A DNA stretch of 64,000 nt. Source: Parastagonospora avenae f. sp. tritici 18332-5 (Eukaryota; Ascomycota; Dothideomycetes; Pleosporales; Phaeosphaeriaceae). The position numbers were made by a program, and so were the translations under genes. The notes under the pieces were generated by a model. It did not search any database. It was not told the DNA's origin and saw nothing but the letters and a program-made list of their open reading frames with translations. Positions 1 through 12,192 of this stretch are shown piece after piece; position 1 is the stretch's first letter; each line of letters begins with the position of its first letter. Where the stretch lies: the NCBI GenBank assembly GCA_022559985.1, contig JAFJTR010000016.1:1-64000 (forward strand). The letters are read 5' to 3'.

Positions 1-160
1 AGGTCCGAATCGTGTCCGGGGTAATCCGGGGTGATATCGCTGTAACGAGGGAGGACATAAGTAACTAAGTCCGGTACTAGTAGGTGACCTCGTTACACCC
101 AACTGCTTACAGCTACGTATCTCGGAGTGGAGGCACATCGAAGAAATCCTGCAAAAAAGG

Positions 161-340
161 TGTTGGATGTAGGAGGACCGAGGACCGAGCAGAAGTGAAA
201 GAGGGAGAAGGTTGTTCTATTAAGAGACCTACGTAGAGCGATCTATATAGGTTTGTTTGTTGAGTACTGTTGGGGAGCTAACAGAGTCACGTGAACTCTA
301 GTTCATAGTGTACCGTATGAACAGAGGTTCCAGGCTGACA
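161..340 (-). repeat. Solo LTR of the Ty1/copia family (diverged copy)
   Basis: This stretch is a diverged reverse-strand copy of the LTR that bounds the complete copia element at 29-34 kb. Shared blocks are the TGTTGGATGT start, the GAAGGTTGTT segment, the AACAGAGTCACGTGA segment and the CAGGCTGACA end. It is about 180 bp instead of 169. Directly flanking it on both sides is the 5-bp sequence aaagg (156-160 and 341-345), a perfect target-site duplication. No internal element sequence is attached, so it is best read as a solo LTR left by recombination between two LTRs. Confidence 0.85.
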
Positions 341-2466
341 AAAGGGTTTGATGATAGTCTTCTCATGACGACGGGGACAAATGGGTCGTTTGAGCTGCTA
401 GAAGACCCCGACAATGCGTCGAGAAACAGCGCCGTCATGGGCAGCCAGGGACAGATTTTGAGAACGCAGGTCATTCACGTTACGGCTAATGTTGTCTAAC
501 GGCCAATGTACCTTTCCAATGTCTGTCTGCGTGCGAACAGAATGCATGCAGCTACAGAATACTTTCTTGTGCTGACACGTAAGCAGTCATGCAGCCCGTA
601 AACTAAAAGTAATGTCGAAGAATGGTTATTTGCATGATTAGCATGATTAACTTAGCATAATTTGTTCGATAGCCCTGAGGTTCCTGCTCCTCTGAGCGTG
701 TACTTGGCTATCTAGCCTATTTGGGCTTAGCCTGTTTCCACCTCCATATGCTCCTACTCTGTACCGTAGCAAACACAATACAACAACTCATACAGTCCAT
801 CATAATTAACTTAGCATAATTAGCATAACGTGTTTTACAAGCGAGTCGCGCTGTCACGGTAACGTACCTGACACCCTAGACTACTATACTCGACAGTACT
901 AAGTTACACTACACAGGTAGCTACCGTACTCTACAGTACTACTCTGCAAAAGGCTCTGATCGTTGGCATCCGCAGAACCGCCGTGTTACGATCAAGGAGT
1001 TAGGGCTTTTTGGCAACAACGAGAACCAACAAAGGACAAAGACAAGCGGGGCTGTGTTCCCCGGTCACGTGACATACCATCCCGCCAAGCGAACCATCCC
1101 CGGATGGTCTACCCTCCCGGATGGTACAACCATCCCAGATAGCATGACTGCACAGGATGGTAGGATCTCTTAGTATATAGATCTCAGCAATAAACGCCTA
1201 TCGTTCATTGTCTTCAACTTCGTATTTTAAGTTACCCAATACATTGTACTCTTTACAGAAGCACCCTCTTACTGTCTTAGTACGCCCCACCTCCGTATCC
1301 AGTGCCAACATCGCTCATCCGCGAAAACCAACTTGAGCCCTTCGAGCCAGCTTCCCTCTGCTTAGCTACTTGATAGGTTTTAACACGCCGATGCGCTATC
1401 TCCGCGTAGGCTTAGCGTCCGCGCTCGAGCCTTCCTCTGCTTATATTCCTTTCTGCCTCTCGTGACACTTGCTGTAAGGGAACGATCGTTTGGTGAACTT
1501 GTTGATGGATTTTACAAGAAAATACGTACAAGGAGCTAACTATTTAGAAAGCTCCGGATTTGAGGTTTGTGGTGCCAAGACGCTAGCGTGCTTAGTGCCT
1601 TTGCAGGTAACCCGTGCGCTGCTGCGAGAGCCAGGGAAGGATCCATAACACTTGCATACAAGCGAGTCGCGCACCCTACTAACTTTGCGCACCTCTATAA
1701 TCGTATATCTTAACAACGTGATAACTTAGCTAATAAAAGTATCTAATGTTCTCTTCTTAGAAAACGCCTTAGCTACTTCTAGTGCGAGCGACAACGAATG
1801 TCCGAAGGCGCAAGATGTTCCGGCATGTGACGGCGCGCTGCGAGAGTGGCCTGATCCCTGCGCAGATGCAGGAACACGCGAAGCCCCCCTAAACAAGCCT
1901 CGGGCTAGATTTATTGACATTGACGAAGCACACTGATGCGCCAACAACACTACACTTGTCGCGACGCGTGCTTCACATGAGCAGACCTGCGCAGAACATC
2001 TCCACCCTCATCACGGACTCCGGAGCTCTTCGTCTCAGAATCGCGACGTACGTTAATTTCTAAGTACTCGCCGCGACGCATCAACAAAGTCAATAATTTA
2101 CACGCCACGAGCCATGACCTCCTTGGCCGCCAATCTAGGCTTCTTTCGGCGTTCATGAACACTGCTATCAGCCTCTAGCGTGTGATGGAGCTTAGCGCAA
2201 TGTGCTCCCGTCCACGAGTGGCAGGACGCTACCCAGTTCGATGCCTCAAGCTTTCGCTTGATGAGGAGGCTATTCCGGGATGTCGATCGTTCTCCTTCTT
2301 CTGAAGGTGGCCGATCGTCTCTCCATCCAACGACGTCCGTCAATATCAACTGCCTATTGCCCATCCTTGAGGCAATCCGCGGCGGCTTCGTATGACCCCT
2401 TGCCCAACCTCACGACTGCCCCTACCGAAGCCGACCCTGGGCATGAGAGCGAATCACACGTACAAA
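341..2466. other. Gene-poor, repeat-bearing stretch
   Basis: No convincing gene is seen. Small minus-strand ORFs at 1726-2364 match no family I know. The stretch holds a 17-bp direct repeat (attaacttagcataatt at 646-662 and 805-821) and a 15-bp direct repeat (acaagcgagtcgcgc at 837-851 and 1658-1672). It also holds five ACCATCC/GGATGGT heptamers in both orientations within 1093-1161. A segment from TGTTACG at 984 to about 1257 has a TATA-like box and an AATAAA-like motif and looks LTR-like. Its flanks do not form a duplication, so I do not call it an element. Confidence 0.5.
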
Positions 2467-2502
2467 TACACGCATAAACACACGCATAAACACACGCATT
2501 GA
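2467..2502. repeat. Short tandem repeat upstream of membrane-protein gene
   Basis: Roughly three copies of a 12-bp unit (ACACGCATAAAC, the last copy slightly altered) lie about 70 bp before the first ATG of the next gene. It may sit in the 5' untranslated region or core promoter. Confidence 0.6.
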
Positions 2503-2568
2503 CAGAAACACCCTGGGAGAATAAGACATTACGCCATCTGCCGTCTGCCGTCCAGCTCTGCACCATCA

Positions 2569-3956
2569 TGGATGTCTTTCGCTCCAAACGGACGAGTGCT
2601 CACGAGCCTCTGGGCGACGATGACGAACGTCCCGCGAAACGCATCTCAACGCCTGCCGGTCAGCGCCTCTCCCTTATCCTCGAGTCGACGCAAGCTCGAC
2701 GGTCCAAGTCGCCTGCCGCAAAGAAAGGCGCGAAGATAAACGTCACTACTACGAGCACGTACTGCAACGACCCAGAACACCAGCACATTGGTCACGTCCA
2801 TCCTGCGCACAGGACGTCGAAGCGAGAATCGAGTCGGCTAGGCGTCGTGTCTGTGTTGACGGGTGGCAAGCTGAGCACGCCACGAGAGAGCCTGGAGGCA
2901 AAGACAACACCCAACGGCAGTGCTTTAAGCGTCAATGTGTGGAGCGACAAGGACTCGGAGAAGTTTGGCCATGTCCAGCACAGGACGAGTGGGGGAATCT
3001 TTTCACGGTGGAGTCGGAAGAAGATGGCGATTGCTGGCGCGATGTTGCTTGCATTCATCATTGCGCTAGCAGTTGGCCTGGCATTTGGACTGAAGAAGAA
3101 GTCATCGGAAAGGTATGATTCGACCACGATGCATATCTCCCAGTAGTGCTAACATCAATACAGTGCTCCGCCTTCCTTGACTTCTGGCAGCGCACAGCCC
3201 GCAGGCTCTCATGCGACTCCAACTAGCGGCGGCAGCGAACCCGACATACCGTCCAAGCCTTCAGACGCCATCGCAGCTTCCGCCGTCCCATCCGGCTTCC
3301 CCCTCGGCACGTACTCCCTCATAACCTTCCTCGACACTGTGCAATCTAGCTGTACCGCCAACAACGCCACGTGGAACTGCCCGCCATCTACCGATTACTA
3401 CTCCGACCCTCAAAAAGCGCTTGCAATTCTGAACTGGCAGATCAGCGGCTCGCCCGGCTCCTACAAAATTTCGTCCCAGGGACAGGACGCGACGTTCGGT
3501 ACCATGTTCCAGAACGAGAAATTGGAGCTGTTGGACGCGGGCAAAGACACGGAGCGATACAGGTTCCAGATTAGCCGGGCGAAGTCTATCAGCATGACAG
3601 GTAGCATTGGCGACCAGAGAGGTGATTTCGAATGCGACTACGGCGCGACAAATATCCAGGGCAGCTTGTATACAAAGATGGCGAAGACGTATCCCAAGGA
3701 CACGATCGCGGTGGGTAATACGGGGAATCCAGCTTGGCCTTTTGGTGAGTTCACACGACAACTCACAAGTACATTTTGAGCACGGGCTAATAATGCTGCA
3801 GCTGTACGCGTTGAACAAACCGTTGCCGGTGGCGAGAATGTCCCTTCATGCAAGAAGAAGTCTGGCGAGCAAGTCGACAGCCTGGCAGCCCAGGACGCAG
3901 GCACGCTGTGCAGTTGTCTGTACAAAAACTGGACCCCAGCGAGGATCGGTGGTTAG
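2569..3956 (+). CDS. Single-pass membrane protein with extracellular domain, unknown function
   Basis: Three exons are proposed: 2569-3112, 3164-3744 and 3802-3956. The introns (3113-3163 and 3745-3801) have GT..CAG ends, and a CTAAC-type branch site is visible in each. The basic, Ser/Thr-rich N-terminus (about 155 residues) is followed by one strong hydrophobic helix ending in KKK. A Ser/Pro/Gly-rich linker and a C-terminal domain with several cysteines follow (NCPPSTDYY, DFECDYG, PSCKKKSG, CSCLYKNW). This suggests a type II or plasma-membrane protein with a disulphide-bonded outside domain. The layout is common for uncharacterised fungal proteins; I do not recognise the family. An in-frame ATG at 2499 would add 23 residues. 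I prefer 2569 because the longer N-terminus has no clear feature. Confidence 0.75.
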
Positions 3957-4719
3957 TCGTTCGATCATTTCTTCCTTCTTTTGTAAACGTTTAGCGGGAG
4001 TTTTGATGGGCCTACGGAACGGGGAAGTTCTGCTGGACATGGAAGTTAGATATATGGTAGGACATGCAACTGGATGCATACACTTTTTGTAATAGTACAT
4101 TGTAATTCAACATGGGATGTGGATGAAATTTATCTGTGCTCCGTGCTGCGTGCTGCAAATATTCGTGCGCACTGTGTCTGGGCCGTGAACGCAGCGAGGC
4201 CGTCTGGAAGATCATGCTGTTTAAGTCGAAGACGCTTGCAAGGACAAGATGTTGGATCATTTGGAACGGATCCGTGGGGGTAGAACGGGTGATGAGGGGA
4301 AGTGAGATGTTGGAGGCGAGAGTTAGAGGATTGGGGTCTGATAGCCGAGTTATGATATTTGATTTCCGTCTCTGAATCGAAGTAACGATGCATCATACAT
4401 ATTTTCATACATTAAAAAGCAGTGGTTAGAAAAATTGTGTACATTCTCAAAAAGCAGTGGAGGTATCTAGACCCAAGCCATGCCTAGACGCCAATGCCCA
4501 AGAAGGTGAGTGGAAGATGCAACGCCGAGACCAAACCCATCGCTATGCAAATCAATCTGAACGACAAAGTAAGAGAAAACATAGGAAAGAGATAGCCAAA
4601 TAGCTTCGAGCTGTTCGAGGCGATGCTCTGAAAATACTAGATGCAAACACGCCAATGCGAATGGGGTCCAAGCCAGGCGGATGCCAATACGGGCGCGTTG
4701 CAGGCCCATCTATGATGAC

Positions 4720-7700
4720 TTATACTTCTGTCCTCAAATTAGCACAGATCACCAACAGACCACTCATGTGACAAATTACATCTTCAATCTTCCTCCGACT
4801 CTCCTGATCCAGCGCATTCCCCACACCCAACAACGCATTGCTCACCGCCTTCGTCGCGCCTACAGCCGGTCGAAGAATGACAGTTGGCGCATGTCTCGCG
4901 ATGGCCCTCGCCATGCCGACGCCACTCCCCTCTTCCATGATTTCCGAAGGTATCGCGATGACAGCGTCCCGCGCGGTCAGGAGATCGCGCTCAAGATGCT
5001 TAGCAGCGGATCGCAGGCCCGCGCGTACGCCGATGGGTTGGTTGGCGTAGTGCGACACCGCGCGTGGTTCGTCGGACGAGGAGTCTGGGTCTTCACCGTC
5101 CCAGGACGCGGATTCCTGAGGCGCCAGGAATGCTTCGGCACCTTCGAGGAGGTTCTGGGTCCCAATTGCGACTTTAGCGCCAAGACGCGCGACTTCGGAT
5201 GTCGTGTTCTTTGCGAATGCGTAGACACCCTTTTGCAAGCTGCGCACGATGCGGCCATCTTTGCGGTACTCGCGCATTGGGACTACAACGAGGTCGCGCA
5301 TGCCGGAGCCGACGTTGACGAGGGGGCGCACAGCTGCGAGACCCGAGAGGACGCCGGGGAGCTGGTTGCGCTTGACATCGGGCATCCAGACGTCGTTGAG
5401 TGTGTTGTGCAACTTGTCGAAAGATGTGATGCCGTAGACGATGGCGTGACGAAGGATGATGTCGGACCCGTCGAGAATGAGGAAATTCATGAATTCTGTC
5501 GTGTGGCCGGAGCGGATGCCACGATAGTCAACACGCTTGGGCTTGTAGTCAAGCTTGAGAGTTACAGCTTTGACCTCAAGGCGCTGAATGAAAGGCTGAT
5601 CACCCGCTGGAGCAGAACTGGGAACGGAATCATCCTTGAACTCGAAGAAGCGCGTAATAAAGTCGAGAGCATCCTGGTCGACGTGAAGGCGCAAAGGTAG
5701 GACGGCGACTTTGATGACCAGCTCCGAGGCAGCTAGTTCTGTGACTGGCTTCACCGTGACAAGATCTAGATTGATCATAGGCTTGTTCATCTCCCTTGCG
5801 CTGGGGTCAATCAAACACGTCAGGAACTTTCTCCATGTTGATGATGGTACATGGTCGAATATTTCCAAGTCTCTTACCCGCACGTCAATGGAGTTGACTG
5901 TCTCGCCACTGTTGGGAGGGAACACAACGAGGTCCACAGCGACACCCATCAATGAGAAAGTGACCTTCTTGTGCTTGCTGCGCTCAAGCTTGAGGCGACG
6001 CTTCGGCTTGGTTGAGCTCCGTGGACGTGCAGTGGCGCCTGTAGATCGTGTGTTCGTTGATGTAGCATAGCTGCCGGTCTCGCTGGCTAGATCGTCGATG
6101 TCGTGGTTGATCCGGCGTGCAAGCGCACCCTTTTCGTCCTTGACCGGGACCCCAATCCAGACAGAATTAAATAGGAAGTCTTCCTCGATGAAGTCATCAT
6201 CTTCATCATCCTCTAGAGCCTTCTGACGCCGCTCCTCAGCACGGGCTTCGACGTCATCGACGGCCTGGGTGATGATGCCTCGGGTTCGTGGCCAGTCGTA
6301 GCCGTCGTAAAGGTTCCATATAATGTTCACATCTCGTACGCGAACCTTGAGTGGTGCTTCGGGCTGCTTGAACTCATTCGAGAGGTGATACTGATTCTTC
6401 GCCGAGTCCCATTTGCGAGCCTTGCCCTTACCATGTTCTTCAGACTGCTGGAAATAGTTGTCGTTGAAGTCAAAGTCTGACTCCGTCTCGGTGACTTCAT
6501 ACTTCTCCTGAAAGCTCTCAAGAAGTGCCCGATCTCCCCGTTGGCGTGTGATGGGTGGAGTCGCGAGTGCGCCAAGATCGTCTTCGCCAAGTAAGCTGTC
6601 TCCCATCTCTTCGTCCGTCGGCAGAGATTGTGAGTTGTACATGCTTCCCACAAACTCAAGATTTGTAGGTACTTCGTCGTCGACCAGATCTGCATTGCTC
6701 ATGAAGTCGTCGTCCTCAATCTCGTTTTGAGTAGAGATGGCGTCGCCCGTGAACGACTCCATCATCTCTTGTAAGGGTACGACAGTGCGGTACTGCTCTG
6801 CTGTTGATGGAGGCGTAGGCGGCTGGAGACCATTCAGGATAGCTACGAGAGTTTGGGTGGAATCTGCGCATGATTCCAAGACGAAGAGCTCATTCTTGAA
6901 TTCAACGTCTACCAATTGGGGCTGATGTTTGCCATCTCCAGCGATATTGACCAGTACTTTTGCAGCTGAGATGGAACTCAGAGACACGTAACCTAGCTCC
7001 CGAAGCTCGTGTAGGTGACGGTTCATCAAGGCTGCGACGGCTGGCGATGGAGGTACGTAGTCTTCCTCAAGACGCGCCACATCATCGATGGCGTGTATTG
7101 AAGCCTTACGTAGCTCGAAGGTCACGCAGTAATCTTCCTTTGCTTGCTTTCCTGCGATATGGGCGTCCGTCAAGACGAACAAAGCCTTTGATGCGATCTT
7201 GCGAGGATTCAGGCCTACTGCGCAATTGCGCATGAGTAGATCAACCTGCAATGGCTTTGCCGTCGGCGCTGTGCATGGACTCACTTGGGATGATTGTCGA
7301 CTAAGCGTCTTGGGCGATGATGTACCAGTGATAGTCGCCACACTTGCCGCGATACCAAGTGCAATATCGTCAACGGTACCGTCCTCGGAGATTCCAAGTG
7401 CCGCCATGATTGTCGAGACCCGATACTCGGCACAAACGTTAAAAAGCTTTGCTTTGATCATAGGCTCCATCTCGTCTCCAACCATCCTTATCATGATGGC
7501 GGGCAGATGGTCCTGGTGTTGTGATTTCACAACCTCGTGTAGCAATATCTCTTCTCCCCGACAGATTTTGGCCGTGCCCACTTCCGCTGCTAAAAGGGCC
7601 GGTACACCGACATGAGCGAGCGAAGAGCTAGTAAGAGAGATGGAGACATCGCCGAGTTGCTCGTTGATAGCCACAGCTGCATCGGCTTGTTGTACGATAA

Positions 7701-10700
7701 CAAGGCTAAGCAGTCCCGGTCGATCGTCGTCCGGAAGGTACTTGGTGACCTTTGAGAGCCGCGCAACCTCTAAACCTAGAGCTTCGAAGCTTTTCATCTG
7801 TTCGAGATCCGACACCCGAATTCCAATCGCACTCACTTCGATTCGAAGAACAGAACCCTTTCGACGTTGACGTAGGAGCGTATCGATGAGAATGTCATCA
7901 TTATTCTCATATGAATCCTTGCTCGGCGTGATCATTGAGATCAGTCGGGCAAGGTCTGCTTCCTCTGGCGCGAAGAGAAAATTGAGTGTTATGCCTCGGA
8001 CGTCCACAAGCAGCGGCGCACCAGTTTGGGTCAAATCCACGTATGGTCCTGATAGATGGATTTCCGAGACCTTTAATCGAACGTTGCCTTCTCGCATAGC
8101 TATCCGGAATGATGTAGTTTGAAGCTTCACTGCGCAAGTCTGGCCTTTGAGTATGAAAGCTACTTCTCCAAGTTGTACCTGGATCTTTGGAGCTTTGGAT
8201 GGCGTTACAGCCTCCTGCGGAGTAGATAGTGGACTGTCACCAAAGTGTACACCACGAGCTCGAGGTTGGGTCTGCGAGATGACGGGATTGTCGATGGTGG
8301 TGTTCGCAGAGCTAATGGAGCTGCTCAACTCCAACATTCCGCTGAAACCACCAAAGGAGCTGAGCGCGTCGTCAATCTTCTGCAAGTCAAGCAGAACATG
8401 CACAGGACGAGTCACGACTGTGATGCGCTTGTCTTTGCCCTGCTCGTAGTCGATCACGATATCGTTACTCAGCTGCTCCGAAACGTTGCTGACGGAGCGC
8501 CTAGAGCGTGCCTTTGACGACTGAAAAGCTAGAATATCGTGGTCCAAGGATGCCAGAACAAATTTCTCAATCTGTAGCTTCGTTCTTGACTCTTGAGAGC
8601 GGTTTTGAGTGGTGATGCGAACGTTCTCACAGCTCGTCCTGATGATGGCGTCGAGCGGAGCGTGGGCAAGTACGCAACCTGTAGCATCTCCTGCCATTGC
8701 TGAATCGGCCACGATGTTCTCAAGCCATGAGATACCAATACGCTGCACAACCACATTCAAGCCATTGGTAGAATCGTTAGTGATCCCGTCCGGGGTTTCG
8801 GGCTTGGTGGCCGTTGGTGCCTCGCCAGTGAGAGCCGCCAGAACTCGGCTGAACATCTTGTACATGATGCAACCAGTCGACAAGTCCATGTGGCCCGCTA
8901 CTATGCCAACTTCGACGCTCACGGACGAAGATGACTTTGACTGGTTTGCAGTTTGCTCTGTCTGTTCACCCTTTGTCGCGACGCGTCTTCGGCTCGAAGC
9001 CTCGAGAGATGGCTTGCGTCGGTGCGAGGAAGATTGCGCGTAGTTGGAGAAGGATCCTGGCATCTCTGCAAAGATGGAGTCTTCACCGAGATTCGGTGGC
9101 TTGAAGTCCATGCTGGAATCTTCCATGACGGACTCAGATTCAGCTTCGCTTTCCTGATTGTACAGGCCCAAAGGAAACCACACCGATACTTGGTCAACCG
9201 TCAAGAACAATTTTGCTTGCTTGCGAATACCTTCATGCATAGTTGGAGTCTGAGCCCTATCAAGTTGTGACGAGCGTGTCTGATTAAGGGGGGTGGCGGG
9301 ACGAGGTGTCTCGCAGCCTTCTTCAGTTTCGGAAAATGGTACCAGTATGCTGCCAGAAATCATTTCCTCAGGCACTGAACCAGACGCATTTGACCCCGTG
9401 CTCTGGCTCGAACCCGATGACGAATCCCATCCTCCAGGAACATGGCCTGCGTGCGCTGAGTCTGCTTGCGCAGCGCTCAGAGCACTCATGTACATGCTTT
9501 CTGCTTCGTCGTGGCTGAACAATTGTGATTCGGCTAGGTCTTGAACCGGCGATTGTGAGGATAGCGGGGAATGGTCGGCACCATGCGAGTGGGCGTCAGG
9601 CTCGAGCGCTATGTGTTCTTGTGCAGCCGCCAGATTGTCAGTGAGGGGCTGCAAGTGTTCCGAAGTTCGGGAGGCCGATTGCGAAGCCGGTTGCGATTCT
9701 ACTGGGCTTGGTGGACGGAATGATCGTCCGAGATCAGAGAAAGAGGGCAGGTCTGGCGTTGACAGATCGTTTGGCGGACGAAATGATCGTCCAAGCGCGG
9801 AGACGGTCGGCATTTCTGAATTTGACATGTCACTCGGTGGTTGGAATGATTGACCCAGCGTGGACACAGTCGGCAGTCCCGATGCTGAAGTATCGCTCGC
9901 AGGTATTGAAGCTTGCAATACTCCAGAGTGGCCAGTCTCATCTGCAGGAGACTGCTCATCGAAAACGTCCTCGAATCTGGAATTCAGCAAATCATTCTGA
10001 AGTGCATAATCAAGCATGCCGTCGTCGTCATAGAGGATACTGCTGCCTCCCAAGTCTCGAATTGGAAGGGATTGTCGCGAATGAGATGGCGAATGTCCAT
10101 CGAGAGCCTCGTGTAGACCATCGTCGGAGAAGGCGTCCGCAAAGCGATCATCGTCAACTGTATGTACTGAGGACGTCATTTGAGGTTGCTCTGGTGAATT
10201 TGGCACTGCTGCGCTGGACTCTTCGTGCAAGCTTGCAATAGAGGCTTCTATCGACGACATGTCAGAGGCGCGTGGACTTGCAGACTCGTCTTCTTGTTCG
10301 GAATCTAGTACGGTACCAGCTTCAAGTGCCGCCTCCAGTACATGGTGATCGGACGACGGCTCGCTTGGGGCATTGTGGCTAGTGTACAGCTCTGATCGCG
10401 CCAGGACAGGTGAAGGAGTTTGCGACATCCTGGACATGGAGTTGAAGTTTTCTGCATCTGATACGAGACGAGCGCATATGCTTTCTATCCGCATCCTGCG
10501 TCTTCCAAGATTAGATTCCGGGGCTTGTGTCGACGCCGCAGAGTCTACTTCGACATGTGGATTTTGAGACGTGACCGAGTCGATCGCGACGCGCTCGATG
10601 TGGAAGTTCAATGATGCCGGCGAGCTTTGAGCTGAGCTTGACACATCAGATGCATCGGTCGAAAATTGGTCCTCCATTTCCACATCGATGTCGTTCACAA

Positions 10701-11419
10701 CGATGCTGAGCCGGTCTAATGCAGTGTTGAGGATGTTTCGCAGATAGCCCGGGAGCGCAAGAGGTGCTCCCATGCCAGCTGAACCGTCATCAGATTCGTC
10801 ATCGTTCGAGGCTATCGACTCCTGCATGTACTCGGGACGCGCCTCCAGCTCTTGTTCCAGTTCCCGGATTTCCGCCGTAGGTTCTGCTCGCAGAAACGAT
10901 TTGGCAAGCTCCTCCACTGTGGGTACATGATCGTCGCCATCTGAAGAGGTATCGCTGATGTCGTCTCGGAATGGTGGAGGCGATGACGGCCGCTTCGAGC
11001 CTGGAGCTTGAGCCTTTGCCTTTGAGCTCACGGCCTCCTTCTCCTCCTCCACGAGTCTAGCCTGCACTTGTATCCCATGGACCTCTATCGATATCTGGGG
11101 AACGCCGAAGTCGAGGACAAAGGTTACCCGGAGAAGCGAGGCTCGTGCTTTCGATAGATGGATTTCGGGTGGTAGTTTAAGGTGTAATAAGGCTACAAGT
11201 TTCTAGACATGACATGTTAGCACGCGCTCTCCAAGAGCCGCTGTTCTCCCTCCGTACCTTAATGTGTAGCCCGACATCTCGAACCTCGAGCGTGGTCTTC
11301 TTCCCGACATCCACGCTGACAAAGTCGGCCGGGTCCTTGTCGAGTATGTCAATATGCCGCAGCCCATACAGGAGGAGCTTCTTGCCAATCGAGCTCGAAA
11401 GACCGGAGAAGAACGCCAT
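4720..11419 (-). CDS. ATG2: Autophagy-related protein 2 (lipid-transfer protein)
   Basis: Two exons are proposed: 11419-11258 and 11202-4720. The 55-bp intron 11257-11203 has a GTACGG donor and a TCTAG acceptor. The product is about 2214 residues, the usual size for fungal Atg2. The N-terminus (MAFF..SSIGKKLLLYGLRHIDIL.., then TTLEVRDVGLHIKKL across the intron) is the conserved chorein/VPS13-like N-terminal region. The C-terminal part has the ATG2 C-terminal domain, including the block around YRKDGRIVRSLQKGVYAF and a late amphipathic region. Between them lies a long acidic, Ser-rich segment. Known role of the family: Atg2 bridges the ER and the phagophore, works with Atg18 and Atg9, and moves phospholipids for autophagosome growth. 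It is convergent with the preceding membrane-protein gene and divergent from the adenosine deaminase gene. Confidence 0.95.
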
Positions 11420-12192
11420 GGTGGTTGATGCGCTGGCGGTGCGGTGAGTTGGGTGCTCTAAGGTTGGGATATGGGGCGGGCAGGGTGTGCGGCTACCGCT
11501 TTATGGAGAAGAGCTCCATGTGTGGAAGCTAGAGGGGTGATGGCCTTAGCAATGAATGGGTGCGCAGGGCGAGCTTCACTCTCTCCAACGGGGTGCAGTC
11601 ACTTAGTGCACGGAGTCGTTCGTCGCTAGGCGGCGGTTCAGTGAGTTGTAAATAAGAAGAGGGTATGCAAGCGTTTGCAGTGCGATAGAGCCTTGTGGCA
11701 AATGGAAGCGTTTTGACGTATGTGCGGAGGTCACGAGAGATATCTAGGGCAAGTCGGGCGGTGCGTTGCTAGGTATGGAGCTCATGCAGATGATGCGTGA
11801 TGCGATGGCGCGCGCAGCAGGCTGCCGCTATCACCGACACGTTCCCCGCGCGTCTGATCAACCCCACTAAGCATGGGCCAACCTTGCAAGGGTAGGCTGT
11901 GATGATGCTGCATACAACGGCTCTACGGTTTTGGCATTTTTGAGATAGGTACAAAAATAATCTAGGAAGCGAATACAAGACAGGTGGTATAGGTGCGCTT
12001 CGCAGCGGGAGTGCCGGATCAGGGAAGCCTGGAGGGCTCGACATGTGTAGGGCGCATTATGTCAGCACCCGCTAGTGCCATTGAGGAAGGAAGCGTCGGA
12101 AGGCACCGAAGTCGACCTCTTGACAACAATTTTCACGATTTATATATCTGTCGGCCTCAAGCTGCCTTTAGGAAGATTCATAGTCCAGAAAC
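11420..12192. promoter_or_regulatory. Divergent intergenic region between ATG2 and adenosine deaminase
   Basis: About 770 bp without a credible ORF separate the two start codons, so it must hold both promoters. No recognised operator was identified. A TATATA stretch at about 12140, some 50 bp before the deaminase ATG, may lie in the core promoter or 5' UTR. Confidence 0.5.

Noticed and set aside
984..1257. LTR-like segment (TGTTACG ... TTTACA with TATA-like and AATAAA-like motifs)
   Set aside because: The flanks do not form a target duplication and no second copy is in the window, so the ends are arbitrary.
4681..5700. 339-codon plus-strand ORF opposite ATG2
   Set aside because: It is the antisense shadow of the conserved ATG2 C-terminus and has no family resemblance.
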